A stretch of 11,361 nucleotides of DNA from JBAYJY01 sp041664945. GTDB taxonomy: Bacteria; UBP15; UBA6099. Below the pieces are notes generated by a model. The model was not told the origin of the DNA. It saw nothing but the letters and a program-made list of their open reading frames with translations, and searched no databases. Positions 7,256 to 11,361 of the stretch are shown here, piece by piece. The DNA lies in assembly GCA_041664945.1 (NCBI GenBank), contig JBAYJY010000151.1, positions 1 through 11,361 on the forward strand. The letters are read 5' to 3'. Numbering within the stretch: the stretch's first letter is position 1; each line of letters opens with the position of its first letter. Made by a program: the position numbers and the translations under genes.

Positions 7256-7692
7256 AACCTCAAATAACGCTTTGAATACTGAGCTATTTCAGATTGAAGT
7301 TGTGGCCGAAATGTGGCCGAGATCACGCTTAATAATCCCGAGATAATCGTAGGCATAAAGCATCCACGCCTTTCGCGCGCCCGGTCATGGCGTCCATGCC
7401 CGTCACTTTAGCTGCCGCCCGCACAGATCGGCCTACGTCACATAAATCTATCGAGAGATTTCGCTGGCCGAACTGTGCCTGCTCCATCCCTACATACACC
7501 GCCCCTAATAGAGAAATAATCCAACTTTTTGGTAGGGGGTGGTACCATCATGATAGGGTCCCCTATTCAGTTTCAAGTTCGGAGCCCACCGGGTCTGTTA
7601 TAGATGTTCGCCCATGTATACGTTTATATGACTTGTTGTGCGAGTCATGTGTGATCTATCTATGCAAATAACGATGGAAGGAGGTGAGGAAA
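7256..7692. other. Gene-poor segment beside the tRNA remnant, with short repeats
   Basis: No convincing gene fills these 437 bases. They contain a direct repeat TGTGGCCGA (7301-7309 and 7312-7320), the motifs CTTTTTGGTA and GTGGTACC shared with the region beyond the tRNA remnant, and a near-palindrome ATAGGG-TC-CCCTAT (7553-7566). These fit an attachment-site or control region of an integrative element. A weak promoter-like pair (TTGTTG, 18 bases, TATCTA; roughly 7633-7662) could drive the plus-strand genes that follow, but this is not firm. Confidence 0.4.
7329..7487 (-). CDS. Possible small protein (52 aa), unrecognised; doubtful
   Basis: An open frame beginning at an ATG at 7487 gives 52 residues rich in Ala, Arg and Gly (MEQAQFGQRN..., then GRSVRAAAKVTGMDAMTGRAKG, ending LSRDY). 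The frame is open further upstream to about 7547. No good ribosome-binding site precedes the ATG, and no family is recognised. It may be a remnant of a larger element gene, possibly the end of one reading toward the tRNA site. The opposite strand also has a long open frame here, so openness alone is poor evidence. Confidence 0.2.
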   Translation of the reverse strand: MEQAQFGQRNLSIDLCDVGRSVRAAAKVTGMDAMTGRAKGVDALCLRLSRDY

Positions 7693-7833
7693 TTGAACCA
7701 CGCATCAAAGGCAATGCAGTACATCATCAGCACCATTGTTTATGCCGTCCTGTTCGGCATCGGATTGTGGATCAGTGAAACAATGCTGGCCGAGCTGTTC
7801 AAGAAGATACGCAATCACGGCAGCAGCCCGTAG
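7693..7833 (+). CDS. Small single-pass membrane protein (46 aa, TTG start)
   Basis: A strong GGAGG ribosome-binding site sits 8 bases before a TTG codon that opens a 46-residue frame: MNHASKAMQYI..., one hydrophobic segment (~residues 10-28, YIISTIVYAVLFGIGLWI), then a charged tail ELFKKIRNHGSSP. The ribosome-binding site is what decides the start; the ATG seven codons in lacks one. The function is unknown. Phage- and plasmid-type elements often carry such peptides (holin-like or accessory), but it is too short to classify. It is the first plus-strand gene of the accessory block and is followed by a terminator-like hairpin. Confidence 0.6.
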   Translation: MNHASKAMQYIISTIVYAVLFGIGLWISETMLAELFKKIRNHGSSP

Positions 7834-7856
7834 TCGCAACTGCGGCAATCAGTAAC

Positions 7857-7907
7857 AAGCCCGTCATCGGATGCTCAGTCGAGCTACGGCGGCGGGCTTT
7901 TGCGTTT
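7857..7907 (+). terminator. Terminator-like hairpin T1 between the 46-aa and 166-aa genes
   Basis: AAGCCCG (7857-7863) pairs with CGGGCTT (7893-7899). A smaller stem GCTC/GAGC (7873-7876 with 7881-7884) lies within the long loop. The right arm runs into TTTTGCGTTT. The tail CTTTTGCGTTT is nearly the same as that of hairpin T2 (CTTTTGCATTT). A 10-base palindrome GGGCATGCCC (7909-7918) follows before the next gene. Confidence 0.6.
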
Positions 7908-7955
7908 GGGGCATGCCCGCGAGGACAGCCCGACAAATCTCAATGGAGGTGTCCC

Positions 7956-8456
7956 ATGAGGATACTCGCGAATTATGTGTTGAAGGTTGGCAAGGAGAAC
8001 TACGGCAGTGAGCAGTACATGGTGACGGTTGAGGCCGAGAGCGAATTTAATAATATCGCTGGCATAACAGATTACCTGTTTGCGGAAGCGCGTTCAGCGG
8101 TCGAGCGGCAGATCAACGGCACCGCTGTTGCCGGAAGTCCGGCTACGGTCATTCCGATCACAAAGAAAGAACAGCAGCAGGAACATAAGCAGGAACCGGA
8201 AGCGCCGAAGTCATCTCCGAAAGCACAGGAGAAACCGGTGCCTGCATCGAATGGAAAAGGAACCAATGGATTGCCCGTGACGGACAAACAACTGTCTATG
8301 ATCCGCAAGCTCCTGCATGAATTGTTCCCCGGCAAAGCTGATGCGCAGCGGTGGCTGAAACAGCACACCAATGCAGAACAAGTAACTGATCTGTCGAGGA
8401 AGCAGGCAAGCCGACTGATCGAAAGTTTGATGGATGAGAAGCGCGCATCTGCCTGA
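7956..8456 (+). CDS. Accessory-element protein with C-terminal 'TDKQ...LSRKQAS' helical tail
   Basis: 166 residues with three parts. The N-terminal ~55 residues (MRILANYVLKVGKENYGSEQ..., then a helix FAEARSAVERQING) resemble a small domain seen in hypothetical proteins of mobile elements. A low-complexity Gln/Glu/Pro/Lys linker covers ~70-103. The tail (~108-160) reads TDKQLSMIRKLLHELFPG ... DLSRKQASRLIESLM. That pattern recurs at the C-terminus of phage and plasmid DNA-metabolism proteins, including single-strand-annealing or ssDNA-binding neighbours, so a nucleic-acid role is plausible but unproven. The start is fixed by GGAGGTG just upstream of ATG. The following 57-aa gene begins 45 bases later with no terminator between, so they are probably co-transcribed. 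Confidence 0.75.
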   Translation: MRILANYVLKVGKENYGSEQYMVTVEAESEFNNIAGITDYLFAEARSAVERQINGTAVAGSPATVIPITKKEQQQEHKQEPEAPKSSPKAQEKPVPASNGKGTNGLPVTDKQLSMIRKLLHELFPGKADAQRWLKQHTNAEQVTDLSRKQASRLIESLMDEKRASA

Positions 8457-8501
8457 TGCGATCGGTCACGGACAACATTAACAGGAGGGAGGTGAAAGTG
8501 C

Positions 8502-8675
8502 ATGAACGCCATACTGAAATTCGTTCTATTCCTGTGCGCGTGCTGTCTGGGCGCGTTTGCTATGGCTATCGGCTTGAATCTCGGCGCTGATGTCTATCAG
8601 GCAAAGCTCAGGCTGCATGTTCAAAACCGGCTACTTCCAAAGCCGGCAGCAAGTGAAGACGAGATAGCCGAGTGA
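8502..8675 (+). CDS. Small single-pass membrane or secreted peptide (57 aa)
   Basis: GGGAGGTG lies 8-9 bases before an ATG that opens a 57-residue frame. Residues ~5-25 are hydrophobic and Cys/Ala-rich (KFVLFLCACCLGAFAMAIGL), acting as either a membrane anchor or a signal sequence. The remainder is polar (LGADVYQAKLRLHVQNRLLP... ending ASEDEIAE). No family is recognised. It is the second of three small hydrophobic proteins in this block, each sitting directly upstream of a terminator-like hairpin. Confidence 0.6.
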   Translation: MNAILKFVLFLCACCLGAFAMAIGLNLGADVYQAKLRLHVQNRLLPKPAASEDEIAE

Positions 8676-8695
8676 CGCTCGGAAACACATTCGCG

Positions 8696-8735
8696 AAAGG
8701 GCTGGGGAGTTCGTCTCTCCGGCCCTTTTGCATTT
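8696..8735 (+). terminator. Strong terminator-like hairpin T2 abutting the DUF932 gene's ribosome-binding site
   Basis: AAAGGGC (8696-8702) pairs with GCCCTTT (8722-8728), and the stem continues inward (TGGGGAG with CTCTCCG, two G-T wobbles) to about 14 pairs with a 5-base loop, followed by TTTTGCATTT. The next gene's AAGGAG lies within a few bases and its ATG is at 8751, so no promoter can fit between hairpin and gene. Confidence 0.75.
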
Positions 8736-8750
8736 CAAAGGAGAATACTC

Positions 8751-9665
8751 ATGAACGAAAAGACATCAACTCTGATTGAACGGCTGCGCACTTACGACGG
8801 AGCCAAGCACGATGAAGTCGCTCCACAGGGAGCCGTGGCCTACAACTTCGATGAGTTCACTTTCAAAGGACTCCCGATCCGCACGACTGAAACAGCGGAG
8901 AAGCAACTGTGCGCGGCTTGCGGCATTCCGTATGAATTCTTCCAGCACAGGTTGAACCGCCACGAGAAAACTTCAATCTTCAATCGTCTTTCGATGGAAC
9001 TGGCTGACGCAGAACGACTGTTCCGATTCCATCACAATGAGTTGTACGGCGTAACCAGCACTCGTTACCGGAAGCTGGACAACATCCGCGTACTCGACAT
9101 TCTTCAGGCTGCGGATGATTCCGGCATCGGACTCAAGCCTGTACGTTACAACTTCAAGCCGGATCACACGCGCGTCGTGCTGGTGCCGGACAAAACAAAC
9201 GTCGGCGAGTTGACACCATCCATAACGATAACGAACAGCGAGAACGGCCTTGCCAGTCTCAGTCTGTGGGCGGGCGTATTCCGTTTTGTATGCACAAACG
9301 GCCTGATGGTTCCGGTCTCGGACATTACCCGCAACCGCTGGTTCCACATTGGGAACAGCGACATCAGTCTGCCCGACATCGGCGTGGTATTGAATCGCTC
9401 GATGGAATACGTCGAGATGCTGTACGAATCCCGCAGCCAGTATCTTAGCGTTCGTGACAAGACCGACATCGTGACGAAAGTCGCCGGTGCCCTCGGCCAA
9501 AAGGTCGCAGAGAAAGTCGTGGATGTCGCCAATAGGGAATATCACGGCGCGCCTACATTGTTCCATGCGATCAACTCGATCACTCGCGCGGCGCAATCAT
9601 TATCATTCCGCCCGCAGGTCCAAAGTGAAATTGAGAGATACGCGGCAACGCTGCTCGCAGCATGA
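8751..9665 (+). CDS. DUF932-like phage/plasmid protein
   Basis: 304 residues. The arrangement YGVTSTRYRKLDN (~99-111), a TNSENGLASL strand (~161-170) and FRFVCTNGL (~177-185) matches the DUF932 / phage-plasmid-like protein family (TIGR03299-type), with its hallmark C-T-N. Such proteins are carried by phages, plasmids and integrative elements. Their biochemical role is not established, though they are often found near recombination genes. Length is typical. The start is supported by AAGGAG seven bases upstream. The final residues include FRPQVQSEIERY, a string echoed on the opposite strand near the tRNA remnant. The 91-aa membrane gene starts 33 bases downstream. A terminator-like hairpin lies directly upstream, so expression presumably depends on read-through. 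Confidence 0.8.
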   Translation: MNEKTSTLIERLRTYDGAKHDEVAPQGAVAYNFDEFTFKGLPIRTTETAEKQLCAACGIPYEFFQHRLNRHEKTSIFNRLSMELADAERLFRFHHNELYGVTSTRYRKLDNIRVLDILQAADDSGIGLKPVRYNFKPDHTRVVLVPDKTNVGELTPSITITNSENGLASLSLWAGVFRFVCTNGLMVPVSDITRNRWFHIGNSDISLPDIGVVLNRSMEYVEMLYESRSQYLSVRDKTDIVTKVAGALGQKVAEKVVDVANREYHGAPTLFHAINSITRAAQSLSFRPQVQSEIERYAATLLAA

Positions 9666-9697
9666 ATTCCAACTCTATCGAAGAAAGGAGGTGACAC

Positions 9698-9973
9698 ATG
9701 GCACTATTGATTCTGATCCCAGCGTTGTCTGTTTTGCTTTGGGTCGGCATCGAAGCTCCGGCATCATGGCGGCGCGCGTTCTTCAAGATTCCCCTGATAT
9801 TCTCCTGCACCGCTATCGTCGGCATCATAGGCTTGATAGGGCGCGGCGTGTTGGGGCCGACAACGGGCTTCATCGCAGAACTCATTCTATACCCCGGCCT
9901 GCTTCTGATCCGCTCACTGAGCAAATGGGGTGAACGCCGGGAGGCAAGACTGAAAGATAAGAAGCAAGCGTAA
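9698..9973 (+). CDS. Small membrane protein (91 aa), two or three predicted membrane segments
   Basis: GGAGGTGACAC precedes the ATG. The protein begins with a hydrophobic stretch (MALLILIPALSVLLWVGI), then a short loop with Trp-Arg-Arg, then IPLIFSCTAIVGIIGLIG (~31-48), then a third moderately hydrophobic segment (~57-71, GFIAELILYPGLLLI), and ends in a strongly basic tail (KWGERREARLKDKKQA). No family is recognised. The size, the topology and the positive tail are compatible with a holin-like or other element-encoded membrane protein, but lysis genes are not seen nearby, so I leave the role open. It is probably co-transcribed with the DUF932 gene; hairpin T3 follows about 40 bases after its stop. 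Confidence 0.65.
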   Translation: MALLILIPALSVLLWVGIEAPASWRRAFFKIPLIFSCTAIVGIIGLIGRGVLGPTTGFIAELILYPGLLLIRSLSKWGERREARLKDKKQA

Positions 9974-10013
9974 CAGCCACGCAGCTATCTGCCGCATGGA
10001 GTTACTACACAAA

Positions 10014-10050
10014 CAGGGCGTGGGCTTTGGGCCTGCGTCCTGAACTTTTT
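10014..10050 (+). terminator. Strong terminator-like hairpin T3 abutting the nuclease gene's ribosome-binding site
   Basis: CAGGGCGTGGGC (10014-10025) pairs with GCCTGCGTCCTG (10031-10042) over 12 positions including three G-T wobbles, around a 5-base loop, followed by AACTTTTT. The AAGGAG of the nuclease gene begins at about 10054 and its ATG is at 10069. As with T2, there is no space for a promoter between hairpin and gene. Confidence 0.75.
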
Positions 10051-10068
10051 ATAAGGAGAGTTAATATC

Positions 10069-10839
10069 ATGATAGAACAAATATCAGCATCAAAGTTGGA
10101 TTGCTACTTGCAGTGCCCGCTGAAATTCCGGCTCCGCTACATTGACATGATCGAATCAGATGAAACATCCGTGCCCTTGGTATTCGGATCTGCTGTCCAC
10201 GGAACCGTGAAACATTTCTATAAACGGCTCATGGCTGGACAGCGATTGTCTGTCGAAGAAACTGCTGCCGCATTCACACAAGACTGGGAGGCGCAGTGCT
10301 GTGTCCCGATTAAGTGGAATGGCACGACGCCTGAACAATTGCAGGAACAGGGAATCGCTCTTGTCAGGGCATATATGGAGTCCATCAGCGAACCAGTCAT
10401 TCCGATAGCAGTTGAGCAGGAACTCAGGGCGCCAATCACCAACCTTGCCACCGGCGAAACCATTTCCGGTATTACCATCCACGGAATCCTTGACCGCGTG
10501 GAGCCGGGTAACACACCACGGCCAATCGAGCTAAAGACAAGCGCACAGTCGTACAGCCAGTTCCGCACCGACATCTCGTTGCAGTTTAGCATTTACAGTT
10601 ACTTGATCGCCTATCATCATCAGGCTGAAGAGATTGATGGAGATTATGAAATCATGGTCAAGCTGAAACAACCTAAGGTGCAACGCCTGACAACGCGACG
10701 TAATGTTCGCGATTTCGACAAGCTGTATCGAACTATTCAGAGTGTAATGCGCGGGATTGAAAGCAACGTCTTTCATCCAAATCCTTCGCATATGTTTTGT
10801 GCTGGATGCGATCTAAGTCGCGAGTGCCGCGCGTGGTAG
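10069..10839 (+). CDS. PD-(D/E)XK nuclease, Cas4/AddB-like with Fe-S cysteines
   Basis: 256 residues. An S-A-S-K-L-x-C-Y-L-x-C-P opening is typical of the RecB/AddB/Cas4 nuclease group (PDDEXK_1). Catalytic positions are visible: His44 in FGSAVHG, Asp142 in HGILDRV, Glu154 and Lys156 in PIELKT, and a downstream helix with LQFSIYSYL (Gln/Tyr motif). Cys16 with Cys244, Cys247 and Cys253 (CAGCDLSREC) gives the one-plus-three cysteine set that holds a 4Fe-4S cluster in AddB, Cas4 and Dna2. A DNA end-resecting or processing exonuclease is therefore likely. No helicase domain, cas gene or CRISPR array is present, so this is a stand-alone phage/mobile-element type. The ATG is chosen over an upstream in-frame TTG (10027), which lies inside hairpin T3; AAGGAG lies 10 bases before the ATG. 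Confidence 0.85.
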   Translation: MIEQISASKLDCYLQCPLKFRLRYIDMIESDETSVPLVFGSAVHGTVKHFYKRLMAGQRLSVEETAAAFTQDWEAQCCVPIKWNGTTPEQLQEQGIALVRAYMESISEPVIPIAVEQELRAPITNLATGETISGITIHGILDRVEPGNTPRPIELKTSAQSYSQFRTDISLQFSIYSYLIAYHHQAEEIDGDYEIMVKLKQPKVQRLTTRRNVRDFDKLYRTIQSVMRGIESNVFHPNPSHMFCAGCDLSRECRAW

Positions 10840-10896
10840 GATGCTGAAACAAGACTGGAGGGGGCTGTTTCACCATGTCCCCTCCAGCATCTTTTT
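10840..10896 (+). terminator. Intrinsic terminator T4 after the nuclease gene
   Basis: CTGGAGGGG (10855-10863) pairs perfectly with CCCCTCCAG (10879-10887), followed by CATCTTTTTATT. An outer pairing GATGCTG (10840-10846) with CAGCATC (10885-10891) overlaps the right arm. It starts one base after the stop codon and closes the accessory transcription unit. Confidence 0.8.
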
Positions 10897-10903
10897 ATTG
10901 GCA

Positions 10904-10934
10904 TTGCACTGCATATATTGAATTATGTTATAAT
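10904..10934 (+). promoter_or_regulatory. Probable sigma70-type promoter in front of the structured RNA
   Basis: TTGCAC (10904-10909) and a perfect TATAAT (10929-10934) are 19 bases apart, slightly long. The expected start of transcription, 7 bases after the -10 box, is G10941, which is the first base of the long GCCCAACAAACGG arm of the following palindrome. It directly follows terminator T4, so it begins a new transcription unit. Confidence 0.5.
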
Positions 10935-10939
10935 GAACA

Positions 10940-11060
10940 TGCCCAACAAACGGTGCATGTCGTATTGCACCATTTAGAATTGCAGTGTCCCCATGCTGTC
11001 TGTTTTGGGGCAGCCTCGGGCAATGGACGCTGCATTTCGGTGCAAGCCGTTTGTTGGGCA
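10940..11060 (+). ncRNA. Candidate structured RNA / rod-like imperfect palindrome with attC-like ends
   Basis: TGCCCAACAAACGG (10940-10953) is perfectly complementary to CCGTTTGTTGGGCA (11047-11060). Further in, TTGCACC (10965-10971) pairs with GGTGCAA (11039-11045), and GAATTGCAGTGTCC (10977-10990) pairs with GGACGCTGCATTTC (11025-11038) with one mismatch and one wobble. An apical GCTG/CAGC stem closes it. Nearly all unpaired bases are on the 5' side (11- and 5-base bulges against 1 and 0). It does not match 6S, SRP, tmRNA or RNase P RNA as I know them. It could be a small RNA, the leader of the lipoprotein gene, or a recombination site: its ends GCCCAAC and GTTGGGC obey the integron attC rule RYYYAAC/GTTRRRY. 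Confidence 0.5.
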
Positions 11061-11084
11061 ACCGGGGTTGCCCTTTGGGCGTTT
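11056..11084 (+). terminator. Possible terminator hairpin overlapping the palindrome's 3' arm
   Basis: GGGCAACC (11056-11063) and GGTTGCCC (11066-11073) are perfect inverted repeats, followed by TTTGGGCGTTT, a weak T-tract. The left arm shares GGGCA with the closing stem of the upstream palindrome, so the two foldings exclude each other. That is the geometry of a terminator/antiterminator switch, or simply the 3' end of a small RNA. Confidence 0.4.
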
Positions 11085-11172
11085 AAAGACATTACCTATC
11101 CTTAAATGACAACCCTCAAAGCATTAGATTAACGTACTGTTACAATACAACAACTTCATGGAGGTAGTTAAG

Positions 11173-11361
11173 ATGAGAAGGATAGAATTAGGACTACTCA
11201 CGTTGGTACTCATGGCTTCACTATGTCTCAGCGGTTGTGGCGGCGGCGGTGAACGTGGCACTGTTGTGAATTCCGGAAATGGTGAGATTACGCAGGTAAA
11301 CGCCGCTATCCAATCAGCAGGTGCCGACTGGCAAGCTGGCGAGAATAATGTCACTCGGATG
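11173..11361 (+). CDS. Lipoprotein, N-terminal part; possibly papain-like peptidase proregion (runs off window)
   Basis: 63 residues are visible. Residues 1-22 are a lipoprotein signal peptide with lipobox L-S-G-C (Cys22), followed by a flexible Gly-rich linker GGGGERG, so the product is probably anchored in the outer membrane or at the periplasmic face. After the linker, ITQVNAAIQSAGADWQAGENNVTRM resembles the inhibitory proregion (N-x-x-I-x-x-x-G-A-x-W-x-A-G-x-x-x-V) of secreted C1A (papain-like) cysteine peptidases of bacteria and archaea; this is inference from a short stretch and the catalytic domain is out of view. The start is supported by GGAGG 8 bases upstream. A possible -10 box TACAAT (11141-11146) has no clear -35. 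The structured palindrome could be its 5' leader. Confidence 0.7.
   Translation, partial: MRRIELGLLTLVLMASLCLSGCGGGGERGTVVNSGNGEITQVNAAIQSAGADWQAGENNVTRM

Noticed and set aside
7387..7671. Plus-strand open frame of 94 codons beside the tRNA remnant
   Set aside because: No ribosome-binding site, no recognisable motif, and it spans repeats and a palindrome; the region looks like control DNA.
8973..9596. Open frame of 207 codons on minus, opposite the DUF932 gene
   Set aside because: The plus-strand frame has DUF932 motifs and a strong ribosome-binding site; the antisense frame shows no motifs and reflects codon bias.
10027..10068. Upstream TTG start for the nuclease (14 extra residues)
   Set aside because: It lies inside the stem-loop of terminator T3; the ATG at 10069 has AAGGAG and begins the typical S-A-S-K-L motif directly.
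10940..11060. Retron ncRNA (terminal inverted repeats resembling a1/a2)
   Set aside because: No reverse transcriptase is present on either side within the window, and the next gene is a lipoprotein.
7256..11361. CRISPR-Cas locus, prompted by the Cas4-like nuclease
   Set aside because: No regularly spaced repeats and no Cas1, Cas2 or effector gene; the nuclease fits the phage/mobile-element type as well.

Overview
The window reads as chromosome of an uncultured Gram-negative bacterium (left ~7.2 kb) joined to what looks like one end of an integrated accessory element (right ~4 kb). The Gram-negative reading rests on signal peptides, a predicted outer-membrane beta-barrel, a FecR-domain protein and a lipobox protein. 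The mix of FecR/Ig proteins, copper-amine-oxidase-N-type stalk domains and 'YQGYL' repeat surface proteins recalls deep-branching candidate phyla such as Omnitrophota, but this taxonomic guess is weak. No rRNA or marker gene is present to settle it.

Left part. Three genes on the minus strand (4587 down to the window edge) form a tight envelope operon: a stalk-domain plus beta-barrel outer-membrane protein, a large FecR/Ig-like/NTF2-like/invasin-like secreted protein, and the start of a 'YQGYL'-type surface protein. Next are an alpha/beta hydrolase (minus) and a free-standing 2-oxoacid-dehydrogenase-type acyltransferase (plus). These two are divergently transcribed, and each has a recognisable sigma70-type -10 box.

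Junction (about 7060-7255). A tRNA-Leu(UAA) gene is present in two pieces on opposite strands: the 5' piece on plus (7062-7090) and the 3' piece on minus (7193-7251), the latter followed by a good intrinsic terminator. Together they account for a whole tRNA with almost no gap. The 3' piece plus terminator fits the attachment-site remnant left when an element integrates in a tRNA gene; the inverted 5' piece needs a further rearrangement.

Right part (7256 to end). After a ~435-base stretch rich in short repeats but with no convincing gene comes a plus-strand run: a 46-aa membrane peptide (TTG start), a 166-aa protein with a 'TDKQ...LSRKQAS' tail, a 57-aa membrane peptide, a DUF932-like phage/plasmid protein, a 91-aa membrane protein, and a Cas4/AddB-like PD-(D/E)XK nuclease with four Fe-S-type cysteines. 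Intrinsic-terminator-like hairpins divide the run into modules. Two of them abut the ribosome-binding site of the next gene, leaving no room for a promoter. This suggests attenuation or processive antitermination.

At the right end, a strong terminator closes the nuclease unit. A promoter then precedes a ~120-base rod-like imperfect palindrome (10941-11059) whose first base is the predicted transcription start. Its ends also match the integron attC end rule (RYYYAAC...GTTRRRY). A lipoprotein gene, possibly a papain-like peptidase, begins downstream and runs off the window. This hairpin/leader and the split tRNA are the most unusual things here.
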